64,000 nt of DNA from Parabacteroides sp. AD58. Lineage in GTDB: Bacteria; Bacteroidota; Bacteroidia; Bacteroidales; Tannerellaceae. The stretch lies in assembly GCF_023744375.2 (NCBI RefSeq), contig NZ_CP146284.1, positions 558,001-622,000 on the forward strand. The letters are read 5' to 3'. Under the pieces are notes generated by a model. That model saw nothing but the letters and a program-made list of their open reading frames with translations. It searched no databases and was not told where the DNA came from. Below, piece after piece: positions 44,470 through 53,639 of the stretch; the stretch's first letter is position 1, and each line of letters starts with the position of its first letter. The translations under genes were made by a program, and so were the position numbers.

Positions 44470-45996
44470 ATGGCAGAACAAATGCGTAAGACAACACGCC
44501 GAACACAGCAGAAGACGGTGGTCGTCCCGGAAATGGGACGGTTGCAGCCGCAGGCGCCCGAACTGGAAGAAGCCGTTTTAGGTGCGCTGATGCTGGAAAA
44601 GGATGCGTATTCGATTGTCAGTGAAATATTGAAGCCGGAGTGCTTTTACGAGAAGGCGCATGAACTGATCTATGCGGCCATTGTCGATCTGGCCGTGCAG
44701 CAGCTTCCGATTGATATGATGACAGTGACGGAACAGCTTCGGAAGCGGGGCGATCTGGATCAGGTGGGCGGCCCTTATTACATTGCCCAGCTGACAAGCA
44801 AGGTGGCAAGTAGTGCGCACATCGAATACCATGCCCGAATCATTGCCCAGAAATACCTGGCCCGCGAGCTGATCTCTTTCTCTTCGCAGATTCAGTCGAA
44901 AGCCTTCGACGAGACCACCGATGTCGACGACCTGATGCAGGAAGCTGAAGGAAAGCTGTTCGAGATTTCGCAGCGGAATGTGAAGAAAGACGTGACGCAG
45001 ATCAACCCGATCATCAAAGAAGCCTTGAAGATGCTGGAAAATGCGGCCAACCAGAAAGAAGGTCTGAGCGGCTTGCGTACCGGCTTCGACGGACTCGACA
45101 AGATCACGTCGGGCTGGCAGAATTCAGATTTGGTGATCATTGCAGCCCGTCCGGCCATGGGTAAAACCGCCTTTGTCTTGTCGATGGCCAAGAACATGGC
45201 TGTCAACTTCAATACGCCGGTGGCTTTGTTCTCGTTGGAAATGAGCAACGTCCAGCTGGTGAACCGTCTGATCGTGAATGTCTGTGAGATTCCGGGTGAG
45301 AAGATCAAGAGCGGACGGCTGGAACGGTATGAATGGGAACAGATGGACTATAAGATCAAGGAGCTTTATGATGCTCCCATCTATATTGACGATACACCGA
45401 GTTTGTCGGTCTTCGAGTTGAGAACCAAGGCGCGCCGCCTGGTACGCGAACACGATATCAAGTGTATCATCATCGACTACTTGCAGCTGATGAACGCCAG
45501 TGGCATGAGTTTCGGCAGCCGTGAGCAGGAAGTCAGTATGATTTCCCGCTCATTGAAAGGACTGGCGAAGGAACTGAATATCCCGATCATTGCCCTTTCG
45601 CAGTTGAACCGTGGTGTAGAAAATCGTCAGGGAGCAGAAGGCAAGCGTCCGCAGCTGGCCGACTTGCGTGAATCAGGTGCGATCGAGCAGGATGCCGATA
45701 TGGTTTGTTTCATCCACCGTCCGGAATACTACAAGATTACGGAAGACGAACGGGGAAATTCACTGGTCGGACTGGCCGAGATCATCATAGCCAAGCACCG
45801 TAATGGTGCGACGGGCGATGTCCGTCTGCGGTTCAAGAGTGAATTTGCCAAGTTCATGAACATCGAGGATGATATTCCGGTGCAGGAATTCCGCTCCGGA
45901 AACCAGTTGCCTTCCGATACGACAGCCGCTCCGGATCAGGCCTTGCCTCCGACCGAGCTGCTGACGAGTACGGGAAACAAAGATTTCCCCTTTTAA
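44470..45996 (+). CDS. dnaB: Replicative DNA helicase
   Basis: The hexameric helicase of the replication fork. The 508 residues show the N-terminal DnaB domain (PQAPELEEAVLGALMLEKDAY), a linker helix, and the RecA-like motor with Walker A AARPAMGKTAFVLSMA, Walker B CIIIDYLQLMN and the arginine-finger region SQLNRGVENRQ, then LRESGAIEQDADMV. No intein is present. It lies 15 bp after gtrA. Confidence 0.97.
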   Translation: MAEQMRKTTRRTQQKTVVVPEMGRLQPQAPELEEAVLGALMLEKDAYSIVSEILKPECFYEKAHELIYAAIVDLAVQQLPIDMMTVTEQLRKRGDLDQVGGPYYIAQLTSKVASSAHIEYHARIIAQKYLARELISFSSQIQSKAFDETTDVDDLMQEAEGKLFEISQRNVKKDVTQINPIIKEALKMLENAANQKEGLSGLRTGFDGLDKITSGWQNSDLVIIAARPAMGKTAFVLSMAKNMAVNFNTPVALFSLEMSNVQLVNRLIVNVCEIPGEKIKSGRLERYEWEQMDYKIKELYDAPIYIDDTPSLSVFELRTKARRLVREHDIKCIIIDYLQLMNASGMSFGSREQEVSMISRSLKGLAKELNIPIIALSQLNRGVENRQGAEGKRPQLADLRESGAIEQDADMVCFIHRPEYYKITEDERGNSLVGLAEIIIAKHRNGATGDVRLRFKSEFAKFMNIEDDIPVQEFRSGNQLPSDTTAAPDQALPPTELLTSTGNKDFPF

Positions 45997-46023
45997 TGTG
46001 ATACGCCGAAAACGAATGGAAAT

Positions 46024-48915
46024 ATGAAGCCTTTTTTGTATCAGGTAGCAGCCTTGTTCTATCAACAGTACGGAGCGGAGATTCACCGGCTGGCCTTTGT
46101 CTTTCCGAACCGCCGTGCCGGTCTGTTCTTCCAGAAGTATTTGTCCGAGATTTCGGAGAAGCCGCTCTTTTCTCCGTCTGTACTGACGATAAACGACCTG
46201 TTCATGCAGCTTTCGGGCAAGCACACAGCAGATAAGATCCAGATGCTGTTCCGGCTTTATGAGCTTTATCGGCAGCGGAGCGGTTCGTCGGAGTCGTTTG
46301 ATGAGTTCCTGTATTGGGGAGAAATGTTGCTCAACGACTTCGATGACATCGACAAATACATGGTTGATGCCCGGATGCTGTTCCGGAACGTCTCCGATCT
46401 GAAGAGCCTGGACGATGACTTCCAGTATTTGTCGCCTGAACAGATTCAGGCCATCCGTTCGTTCTGGTCGTCATTCTATCCCAAAAGCGATTCTCCGAAC
46501 CAGCAGCATTTCCTGGAGCTTTGGGAAATCCTGTATGATCTGTACACCGGCCTGCGCCTTTCATTAGCGAAAGAAGGCTGTGGCTACGACGGAATGATCT
46601 TTCGGGAAGTCGTAGAGCAGTTGGAGAAAGAACCGCTGGCCGATTTCCCATTCGACCAGGTGGTGTTTGTCGGACTGAATGCTCTTTCGGTCTCGGAAGA
46701 ACGGTTGCTGCTGGCGTTGCAGAAGAAAGGTGTGGCTGATTTCTATTGGGATTATGTGGAACCGTGGGTGACAGATCCGGACAATAAGGCGTCGTTCTTC
46801 CTCGAACGGAACCTGAGGCTTTTCCCTTCCAGCATGCAGTTGCCGGCAGAAGAACCAGTTCAGGCAGAGATTCGGGTGATGGGCGTTCCGTCGGCTATCG
46901 GACAGGCCAAGCAAGTATATCCTATCTTGCAGGCACTGACTGAGGAGCAAGCGTTGACGGATGAATCGGCTTTGCGGACGGCGATTGTCCTGCCGGATGA
47001 GCATCTGCTTGTCCCGGTATTGAATGCCATACCGGAAGCTATTCAGCATATCAATGTGACGATGGGTTATCCGCTGGCCGGAACGCCGGTGGCTGCCCTG
47101 ATGGAATATATCCTGACGCTGCAGAAGAATATCCGTTATATAGACCGGGTTCCGGTTTTCTATTTCCGCGATGTGTTGCCGATCCTGAATCATCAGTATA
47201 TAACGGCCGCTGCGCCCGAAGAAGTTGCCCGGCTGGTGAATGACATGACGGCAGGAAACCGGATTTATGTACAGGCTTCAGACCTGAACGGCCACGAGCT
47301 GCTGTCGATCCTTTTTACTCCGGTGCAGCATGCGGCGGAATTGTCGGACTATCTGATCCGTGTGCTGGAAGCTCTCAACGCCTGCTTGCATAAAGAGCTT
47401 CCCGACGATGAAGACGAAACGGCATCTGCCGGCAGCGGACAGACAGCCGTGGATATCGAGCAGGAATTTATCTTCCATTATTTCGCCACCGTGAACCGGA
47501 TGAAGGAGGTCATGCGCGAAACAAAGGTAGAAATGCGCCTGGATACGTATTTCCGCCTGCTGAAGCGGATGACCGATCTGATTACCATTCCGTTTGAAGG
47601 TGAGCCGTTGTCGGGTCTTCAGATTATGGGTGTGCTGGAAACGCGTGCGCTCGACTTCGACCGCTTGATTATTCTCTCGATGAATGAAGGCATTTTTCCG
47701 CTGAAGAAGGCGGCCAATTCGTTTATCCCCTATAACTTGCGCCGTGGATTCGGCCTGCCGACCTATGAACACCAGGACAGTGTGTGGGCTTATCATTTCT
47801 ATCGCCTGATCCGCCGTGCCAAGCAAGTCTCGCTGTTGTATGACACGCGGACGACCGGCTTGCAGACCGGCGAAGTAAGCCGCTTTGTGCATCAGCTCCG
47901 TTATCATTATCAGTATCCGCTGACCGACCAGCTGGTGGTTTATGATGTGGCTTCATCGGCTGTGCCTCCGATCATTGTGCAGAAGACGGCCGAAGTCAGG
48001 CGTTTGCTGTCGGACTTCCTGGCTGGCGGATCAAGGGCTTTGTCGGCCAGTGCGATCAATGCGTACCTGGACTGTCCGCTGAAGTTCTATTTCTCGGCTG
48101 TCGAGCAGATACGGGAAGAAGATGAGATTACAGAAACCGTCGAACGTAATGTATTTGGCAGCATCCTGCATAAAGTAATGGAAGAATTGTATGCTCCGTT
48201 CAAAGGAAAGATGGTGACGGCCGATTTGCTGAAGCTGCTGCGCAAAGACAAGGCGCTGCTGACGGGCACCATTGCCCGGGCTTTTGCCGAGTTGTTCTTC
48301 AAGTCGCCGGTCGTGCGTCCGCTGGAAGGGAAGAATTTCCTGACAGGCGAGATGATCCGCAAGTATGTCGAGAAGATTTTGGAGCAGGATGCGCATTATA
48401 CGCCTTTCCAGTATGTGGAATCGGAAAAGCAGGTGCGGGCGAACCTGGCGTTGGGCGACGGGAAAGTTGTCCAGCTGAAAGGATTCATCGACCGGGTGGA
48501 TGCATTGGACCGCGTGTTGCGTATCGTGGATTACAAGACCGGCAACGGAAAGCTGGTCTTCGATTCGGTCGACGGCTTATTCGACAAGGAAGCTAAAGAC
48601 CGCCCGAAGGCTGTCATGCAGGTTTTCCTGTATGCCTGGATGTACCGGCAGTTGCCTGTTTATAACGGAATGCCGATTCAGCCGGCTATCTATTTCCTGC
48701 GGACGTTGTTTCAGGGCACGTTTGATCCGGTGGTGCTGTACAAGGCTCATGGAAAAGGTGAAAAGGTAGATTCGTTTGAGGAATTTGCCTCCGACTTTGA
48801 AGACGGGCTGCGGCGTTGCTTGGAAGAAATCTTTGATCCGGATGTTCCCTTTACCCAGACGGAGACTGGAAAGGCGTGTGCCTATTGTACATTCCGTGGC
48901 TTGTGCGGGAAATAA
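46024..48915 (+). CDS. AddB-like helicase-nuclease subunit with PD-(D/E)XK domain
   Basis: A 963-residue protein of the AddB/RexB-like group that processes double-strand breaks. The N-terminal inactive-helicase region starts LAFVFPNRRAGLFFQKYLSE in place of a Walker A. A second helicase-like part contains GLQIMGVLETRALDFDRLIIL. The C-terminal nuclease (about 680-963) has the metal/catalytic stretch LKGFIDRVDALD..LRIVDYKTG. An iron-sulfur Cys set is suggested by NAYLDCPLKFYF upstream and CAYCTFRGLC at the end. The expected AddA-type partner is not next to it: the following gene is convergent. The nuclease call is firm, the AddB label is by layout. Confidence 0.87.
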   Translation: MKPFLYQVAALFYQQYGAEIHRLAFVFPNRRAGLFFQKYLSEISEKPLFSPSVLTINDLFMQLSGKHTADKIQMLFRLYELYRQRSGSSESFDEFLYWGEMLLNDFDDIDKYMVDARMLFRNVSDLKSLDDDFQYLSPEQIQAIRSFWSSFYPKSDSPNQQHFLELWEILYDLYTGLRLSLAKEGCGYDGMIFREVVEQLEKEPLADFPFDQVVFVGLNALSVSEERLLLALQKKGVADFYWDYVEPWVTDPDNKASFFLERNLRLFPSSMQLPAEEPVQAEIRVMGVPSAIGQAKQVYPILQALTEEQALTDESALRTAIVLPDEHLLVPVLNAIPEAIQHINVTMGYPLAGTPVAALMEYILTLQKNIRYIDRVPVFYFRDVLPILNHQYITAAAPEEVARLVNDMTAGNRIYVQASDLNGHELLSILFTPVQHAAELSDYLIRVLEALNACLHKELPDDEDETASAGSGQTAVDIEQEFIFHYFATVNRMKEVMRETKVEMRLDTYFRLLKRMTDLITIPFEGEPLSGLQIMGVLETRALDFDRLIILSMNEGIFPLKKAANSFIPYNLRRGFGLPTYEHQDSVWAYHFYRLIRRAKQVSLLYDTRTTGLQTGEVSRFVHQLRYHYQYPLTDQLVVYDVASSAVPPIIVQKTAEVRRLLSDFLAGGSRALSASAINAYLDCPLKFYFSAVEQIREEDEITETVERNVFGSILHKVMEELYAPFKGKMVTADLLKLLRKDKALLTGTIARAFAELFFKSPVVRPLEGKNFLTGEMIRKYVEKILEQDAHYTPFQYVESEKQVRANLALGDGKVVQLKGFIDRVDALDRVLRIVDYKTGNGKLVFDSVDGLFDKEAKDRPKAVMQVFLYAWMYRQLPVYNGMPIQPAIYFLRTLFQGTFDPVVLYKAHGKGEKVDSFEEFASDFEDGLRRCLEEIFDPDVPFTQTETGKACAYCTFRGLCGK

Positions 48916-48932
48916 ACCTCGTAGGAAAGCGG

Positions 48933-49655
48933 TCAGAAGATAATGCCCAACGAGAAGCTCAGGGCATTCCGCCGTTGCTGGATGGAAAGAATGCCTGCCT
49001 GATTCTGTGTCAGGCTTTGGTAAGTATATGTAGATTGCGTCTTGTGCAGTTCGAATTCGTAGGAGAAGTCGAGGAACAGACGGCCGATAGTAACACCCAC
49101 GGCCGTTACCAGATCGACGGCATAGTTGATATTGTCATCCTGATGGGTGATAATAGCCTGCGGACCAGAGCCGGACTGTTGCTTCTTGTAATGATAGACT
49201 CCTTTCGGACCGAGCTTGAAGTTCAACCCGTAAGGCCCTTCTTTCACCAGATGATAGCCCACTAATACCGGCACCGCTATCGAATTGTATTCAGCATCAA
49301 TCTTATGATCGTACACAGAGATGCTTCCCGAAGGATAAATATCTTCCGTCTGTGGCCAGGCAAACTGGATTTCCGAGCTGCTCCGTTCCCAATTGACGGC
49401 CGGCTGGATAAAGAAACGGTTCATGTTGATGCTGCACAAAACCGAAGCCATATAGCCGACTTTGTAATGCAGGCGGAAATGATCAATGGCCTGATCGTCG
49501 AGCATGAACGAATGGATCACCGGAAAGGAGGAATTGAACCCGACGCGCACACTGAAACTGCAGGGCTTGTCATACACTTCCATGATACTTTGTGCCGGCG
49601 AGGCCAGAGAGACAAGCGCCAGACAGCTTCCTATGATCCATTGCCTGATTTTCAT
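48933..49655 (-). CDS. Outer-membrane beta-barrel protein (porT-like/OMP_b-brl family)
   Basis: A 240-residue exported protein. Signal peptide MKIRQWIIGSCLALVSLASPAQ precedes alternating amphipathic strands, such as FSVRVGFNSSFPVI, HYKVGYMASVLC, FIQPAVNWER, GLNFKLGPKGVYHYK, LFLDFSYEFELHK. The protein ends with Phe (LSFSLGIIF), as expected for a barrel. It is probably an 8-10-strand barrel with no enzymatic domain. Function unknown. The ATG lies 2 bp after the stop of the flavin reductase gene. Confidence 0.8.
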   Translation of the reverse strand: MKIRQWIIGSCLALVSLASPAQSIMEVYDKPCSFSVRVGFNSSFPVIHSFMLDDQAIDHFRLHYKVGYMASVLCSINMNRFFIQPAVNWERSSSEIQFAWPQTEDIYPSGSISVYDHKIDAEYNSIAVPVLVGYHLVKEGPYGLNFKLGPKGVYHYKKQQSGSGPQAIITHQDDNINYAVDLVTAVGVTIGRLFLDFSYEFELHKTQSTYTYQSLTQNQAGILSIQQRRNALSFSLGIIF

Positions 49656-49657
49656 CT

Positions 49658-50224
49658 TTATTTCTTCTTTTGTACCGACCAGCCGAATTTGCCGATCATC
49701 TCACCCAATTCATAATATTTCCCGTGAGAGTAGGCCATCAGATTGGCTTTCTGCATGTCGAAGGCGCCTGTTTCCGGATTCAGATACCGGTCGTCGGCCA
49801 AGACATTGACTACATCTGCGATGAACATGTCATGACTGCCCAATGCGATGATTTCTTTCACCCGGCATTCAATGCAGAGCGGCGATTCTTCGATGATCGG
49901 CGCTTTTACCAGACTGGCTTTTCCGGGTATCAGCTTCATCTCCTCGAACTTATGATGGTCTTTTCCCGAGTTGACGCCGCACCAGTCGGTGGCATAGGCC
50001 AGGTCTTTGGTGGTCAGGTTGATGACAAACTCCATGTTCTTCTTGAGAATCGGGTAGGAGTAACGCTCGGGCCGGACGGAAATATAACACATCGGCGGAT
50101 TGGTGCAGATGGTTCCCACCCACGCGACGGTGATGATGTTGTATTCTTCGGGACAGCTTCCGCAACTGATCATGACGGCCGGAAGCGGATAAATCATGGT
50201 TCCCGGTTTCCAAGACTGTTTCAT
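49658..50224 (-). CDS. Flavin reductase family protein
   Basis: A 188-residue FMN-binding split-barrel protein of the DIM6/NTAB group (KPGTMIYPLPAVMISCG, then YNIITVAWVGTICTNPPMCYISVRPERYS, and EFVINLTTKDL). Such proteins bind FMN and reduce flavin or act as small oxidoreductases. The open frame reaches back to 50290 through the pyrI terminator; ATG 50224 (MKQSWKPGTM) is the right start. Relatives in Bacteroidota sit in varied contexts; the substrate is unknown. It is co-transcribed with the downstream beta-barrel gene. Confidence 0.9.
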   Translation of the reverse strand: MKQSWKPGTMIYPLPAVMISCGSCPEEYNIITVAWVGTICTNPPMCYISVRPERYSYPILKKNMEFVINLTTKDLAYATDWCGVNSGKDHHKFEEMKLIPGKASLVKAPIIEESPLCIECRVKEIIALGSHDMFIADVVNVLADDRYLNPETGAFDMQKANLMAYSHGKYYELGEMIGKFGWSVQKKK

Positions 50225-50257
50225 ACGATGGAATGAATTATGAGAGAAAACGCTAAA

Positions 50258-50307
50258 AAGACATACAGGCCTTCGCTGTTGCTTGCGCATTGCTTCGGGC
50301 CTGTATG
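50258..50307 (-). terminator. Terminator of pyrBI
   Basis: CATACAGGCC (50262-50271) pairs exactly with GGCCTGTATG (50298-50307), with CGAAGC/GCTTCG-like inner pairs. On the minus strand it is followed by TCTTTTTAGC. It lies 17 bp after the pyrI stop. Confidence 0.85.
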
Positions 50308-50323
50308 CTCATACGGTAATAAC

Positions 50324-50794
50324 TTATTTGATAATGATGTCGTCTTTGTTGATCTTGCGTTCGCAATAATGACATTTGATGGTGCCTGCTTCCTTGTCGA
50401 TCACTTCGAAGCGAGTCGGCATCGGCTCGTTGTTGGTGATACATTTCGGGTTGTTGCATTTCACCAGTCCGATGATTTCGTCGGGCAGAGCCACCCGTTT
50501 CTTTTCAACCACTTCATAATTGCGGATGATATTCAGAATCACATTCGGAGCCACAAGCGCGATACGGCTGATCTCATCGTCGTCGAAGAACTTATCCGAT
50601 ATTTTGATCATTCCTTTGAAACCGCATTTCTTGCTCGGAAGATTGTTGGCAATCGTAATGGTGTTACCTTCCATCTTGTCGAGTTCCAGCAAAGAAGCCA
50701 CCTTGAATAGCTGGTTGGAAGGAATATGATCAATGACTGTACCGTTTTCGATAGCGGCCACCTGCAATTCTTTGTTATTTTTAGCTGCTGACAT
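50324..50794 (-). CDS. pyrI: Aspartate carbamoyltransferase regulatory chain
   Basis: The 156-residue regulatory subunit that binds nucleotides and holds catalytic trimers together. The N-terminal allosteric domain begins [26 protein letters not shown]. The C-terminal zinc domain has the four cysteines in [14 protein letters not shown] and IKCHYCERK. It lies 14 bp after pyrB. Its presence implies feedback control by CTP. Confidence 0.97.
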   Translation of the reverse strand: MSAAKNNKELQVAAIENGTVIDHIPSNQLFKVASLLELDKMEGNTITIANNLPSKKCGFKGMIKISDKFFDDDEISRIALVAPNVILNIIRNYEVVEKKRVALPDEIIGLVKCNNPKCITNNEPMPTRFEVIDKEAGTIKCHYCERKINKDDIIIK

Positions 50795-50808
50795 AATGAT
50801 TTTCTTGT

Positions 50809-51726
50809 TTAATCGATTGAAATACCCAATACTTCACAAATAATAGCCTGACGTGCGAACAGACCGTTGCGTGCCTGCTGGATGTAATAGGCTTTCGGAT
50901 TATCGTCTACATCATAGGCAATTTCATTCACACGGGGCAGCGGATGCAGGATACGCAAATTGTCTTTGCTGTTGGCCAGCATGGCATTCTTTAGAATATA
51001 CACATTCTTTACTCGTTCATACTCTTCGAGGTCTGTAAAGCGTTCGCGCTGTACGCGGGTCATATACAGAATATCTGTCTGGTTGATGATATCTTCGGTG
51101 AAGTCAGTATGCTCATAGTATTTCAGTCCGTGCTTGTCGCAGAAGTTCTTCTGTTCGTCCGGCATACGCAATTCGTCTGGAGCGACGAAGTGGAAAGTCG
51201 GGTTGAAGTGCGACATGCCGACAATCAGCGAATGAACCGTGCGGCCATATTTCAGGTCGCCCACCATCGTGATGGTCAGGTCTTCCAGCTTGCCCTGTGT
51301 CTTGCGGATAGAATACAGGTCGAGCATGGTTTGTGACGGGTGCTGATTGGCTCCGTCACCGGCGTTGATAATAGGCACCTGTGTCACTTCCGAAGCATAG
51401 CGGGCTGCACCTTCCAGATAATGACGCATAATGATCAGATCGGCATAGTTGCTGACCATCAGAATGGTGTCTTTTAATGTCTCTCCTTTAGATGAACTGG
51501 TTGTTGAAGCGTCTTGAAAACCGATAACACGTCCGCCCAGGCGATTGACAGCTGTTTCGAAACTCAATCGGGTACGCGTAGAAGGTTCGAAGAACAAAGT
51601 GGCTGCGACTTTTCCTTCCAGCAGACGCCGGTTCGGATTTTCTTCAAACTTGGCTGCGTTGTCCAGAATACGAAGAATGTCCTCTTTAGAACATTGATCG
51701 ATTGATACTAAACTTTTACTTTTCAT
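50809..51726 (-). CDS. pyrB: Aspartate carbamoyltransferase catalytic chain
   Basis: It catalyses the committed step of pyrimidine synthesis: carbamoyl phosphate plus aspartate to carbamoyl aspartate. The 305-residue protein has the carbamoyl-phosphate motif [15 protein letters not shown], the 80s loop [36 protein letters not shown], and the aspartate-loop VQRERF with HPLPRVNEI near the end. It has its own promoter box 33 bp upstream. pyrI follows. Confidence 0.98.
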   Translation of the reverse strand: MKSKSLVSIDQCSKEDILRILDNAAKFEENPNRRLLEGKVAATLFFEPSTRTRLSFETAVNRLGGRVIGFQDASTTSSSKGETLKDTILMVSNYADLIIMRHYLEGAARYASEVTQVPIINAGDGANQHPSQTMLDLYSIRKTQGKLEDLTITMVGDLKYGRTVHSLIVGMSHFNPTFHFVAPDELRMPDEQKNFCDKHGLKYYEHTDFTEDIINQTDILYMTRVQRERFTDLEEYERVKNVYILKNAMLANSKDNLRILHPLPRVNEIAYDVDDNPKAYYIQQARNGLFARQAIICEVLGISID

Positions 51727-51758
51727 AAATTTGTGTATATTCTGTCTTTTATACTATG

Positions 51759-51766
51759 CAAACTTA
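51759..51766 (-). promoter_or_regulatory. pyrBI promoter -7 box (TAAGTTTG)
   Basis: On the minus strand TAAGTTTG fits TAnnTTTG, 33 bp upstream of the pyrB ATG. The leader is too short for a pyrBI-type attenuator. Confidence 0.65.
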
Positions 51767-51891
51767 CATAAACATTTTCGATTGTGGATACTTTTTGGAA
51801 TCGAAAATGCACTTTCGGCCGCTATTTTTTTCTCTGTTTCCGATGCCGTGAAATATCCCGCAAAAAGTAAGGCAGTCTGCATAAAATCTAT

Positions 51892-51899
51892 TATCTTTG
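51892..51899 (+). promoter_or_regulatory. Promoter -7 box of the DUF2148 gene (TATCTTTG)
   Basis: TATCTTTG (51892-51899) lies about 76 bp upstream of the ATG at 51975. A strong AAAGGAG ribosome site precedes that ATG, which is unusual among genes in this window and helps fix the start. Confidence 0.6.
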
Positions 51900-51974
51900 A
51901 AGAATTAATTCGTTATTCATACGGCCTGTCCGGGCGGTGATGGCGGATCTGTTTTGAAGGAAAGGAGTTATTGT

Positions 51975-52514
51975 ATGGTAGTAAATGAAAGAAATATAAG
52001 ACATCAGCTCGTGCTGGAAGCCGCACATCGGATGATGGTGGCAGCTCGCACGGCTCCGAAAGGGAAAGGTATTGACATTGTAGAAGTAGGCATGGCAACC
52101 GACGAAGACATCGAGCGCCTCTCGGCCGAGATGATCCGCATTGCCGGTGAGACAGGCATGAAGTTCTTCCTGCGCGATGCCGAGAACATCAAGAGCGCCG
52201 AAGCCATTTTGCTGCTCGGCACACGGCAGCAGGTGCAGGGACTGAACTGCGCACATTGCGGTTTTGCCACCTGTGCTGAAAAGCCTGAAGCTGTTCCGTG
52301 CGCGATCAATGCCATCGACTTGGGCATTGCCATCGGTTCGGCTTGTGCGACGGCGGCCGATCTGCGCGTCGATACGCGAGTGATGTTCAGCGCCGGCCTG
52401 GCTGCCCAGCATTTACATTATCTGGGCGAGGAAAGCAAATGCGTGATGGCGATTCCGGTAAGTGCCTCTTCGAAGAATCCGTTCTTCGACCGGAAGCCGA
52501 AAGAGAATAAATAA
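51975..52514 (+). CDS. DUF2148 ferredoxin-like iron-sulfur protein
   Basis: A 179-residue protein of the DUF2148 family (described as containing a ferredoxin domain; mainly in anaerobes). The cysteine set is visible in LNCAHCGFATCAEKP and PCAINAIDLGIAIGSACATAADLRVD, followed by a region rich in small residues, MFSAGLAAQHLHYL. The frame opens at 51954 but AAAGGAG-N8-ATG points to 51975 (MVVNERNIRHQL). An unknown gene starts 10 bp downstream, so the pair is probably co-transcribed. The function is unknown; a redox role is inference. Confidence 0.87.
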   Translation: MVVNERNIRHQLVLEAAHRMMVAARTAPKGKGIDIVEVGMATDEDIERLSAEMIRIAGETGMKFFLRDAENIKSAEAILLLGTRQQVQGLNCAHCGFATCAEKPEAVPCAINAIDLGIAIGSACATAADLRVDTRVMFSAGLAAQHLHYLGEESKCVMAIPVSASSKNPFFDRKPKENK

Positions 52515-52524
52515 GGATGAGCGA

Positions 52525-53493
52525 ATGCAGAAAAACACAGGTATGAAATTCTTGAACAAACTGGAATTGCGCTACGTCTTCAACGAGAAGTCGAATTATA
52601 TGGATGCGGTGATCCGAAACCGCTGTGAGAAGGAAATCCTGACCATGATCCGTGCGCTGGCCGACATGCTGGATGTCCGTCTGATGATTTATAACGAGCC
52701 GGCGGCCATAGCAGCCGACAATTACCGCGAGATCTGGGCCGTGGCGGGCGAAAACTCGCGCTGCATCTCGGTGATCCTGAATCTGATGATGCAGGTGCTG
52801 GTGCGGAAAACCCTTTCGGTGGGCGGGCAGCCGCTGGGCGAACGCTCGGCCGACGATGAAGCTCTGCTCCAGCGCGAGACGGCTCTGTTTCGCAAAGACC
52901 TGAAGCTGAAGGCGCAGGGCGTGCCGCACCGGCTGGTGGAACTGCTGAGTACTTCGCCGCGCTTCTGTAAATACAAGTCGAACTTTTTCGAGGCCATCAA
53001 AGGTTTCCCGAAGATTTCCAAGATCGTGATTCGTGAATTGAACGAGAACAATCGCCTCCGCTCGGGCTCGCTCGAGGTGAAGCGCGACCAGTTCGACTAT
53101 TATATCCTGCGCACCGACGATCTGCCTCCGATGGTCGACCAGAAAGCGACGATCGAAATCATCTCGCCTGTCTTGAGCGATGCCCGCTATCGTTGGAAAG
53201 GTATTTATAATAAAGGTGGAATCACCATCGATTTCTATATGCAGGACGAAGATTTCAAGCGGCAGATGATTGACGACAAGATCGCTTTTGCCAGCGGCAT
53301 GTGCATCGACTGTGTATTGGAAATCTCGAGACGCCTCTCCGAACTGGGCGAAGTAGTCAATACCTGCTATGTCGTCCGCACTGTGGTCCGCACGCGTGTC
53401 GATAAGATGGAGATCATCACGCCGCAGGGCAAGAAGCACCTGCGCAAGATGCAGGCAGAACAGGAACAGCTGACGCTGGATTTGTTCGGCTGA
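52525..53493 (+). CDS. Hypothetical protein paired with the DUF2148 gene
   Basis: A 322-residue soluble protein I do not recognise. No signal peptide, membrane helix or common nucleotide motif is seen. The N-terminus is helical (FLNKLELRYVF, IRNRCEKEILTMIRALADML). The middle holds basic stretches (RLVELLSTSPRFCKYKSNFF) and the C-terminal part mixed strands (KGGITIDFYMQDEDFKRQMI, TCYVVRTVVRTRVDKMEII). The ATG at 52525 has AAGGA about 7 bp upstream and lies 10 bp after the DUF2148 stop; ATG 52543 is an alternative. The antisense frame of 350 codons through the gene is a shadow. Confidence 0.75.
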   Translation: MQKNTGMKFLNKLELRYVFNEKSNYMDAVIRNRCEKEILTMIRALADMLDVRLMIYNEPAAIAADNYREIWAVAGENSRCISVILNLMMQVLVRKTLSVGGQPLGERSADDEALLQRETALFRKDLKLKAQGVPHRLVELLSTSPRFCKYKSNFFEAIKGFPKISKIVIRELNENNRLRSGSLEVKRDQFDYYILRTDDLPPMVDQKATIEIISPVLSDARYRWKGIYNKGGITIDFYMQDEDFKRQMIDDKIAFASGMCIDCVLEISRRLSELGEVVNTCYVVRTVVRTRVDKMEIITPQGKKHLRKMQAEQEQLTLDLFG

Positions 53494-53541
53494 TGCAGCA
53501 ACCTACCAGTGTGTCAGCTTGTCAAAATAGCAAAATGTCAG

Positions 53542-53619
53542 ATTAACCCCTTCCAGAATCGTCTATTTCGGAGCCCAGTACGGCCGACCGGAAAATAAAC
53601 GATTCTGAAAGGGGTTAAT
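53542..53619. repeat. Long 27-bp inverted repeat (hairpin) downstream of the unknown gene
   Basis: Arms 53542-53568 and 53593-53619 are inverted copies, 27 bp each with two mismatches, both of which become G-U pairs if the minus strand is transcribed. The ends read ATTAACCCCTT and AAGGGGTTAAT. The 24-bp loop is GC-rich. It lies 48 bp after the stop codon. It is longer than any terminator in the window and has no T-run on the plus side beyond TTAATTTCT, so it may be a MITE-like element or a large 3' stabiliser. Confidence 0.8.
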
Positions 53620-53639
53620 TTCTATGTAGTTATCGGATA

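Noticed and set aside
49658..50290. Longer N-terminus of the flavin reductase
   Set aside because: The extra 22 residues would be encoded across the pyrI terminator and show no family similarity.
52387..53439. 350-codon minus-strand frame opposite the 322-aa gene
   Set aside because: The plus frame has a ribosome site, operon spacing and mixed protein-like composition; the minus frame starts without context and is His/Gln/Arg-rich like other shadows here.
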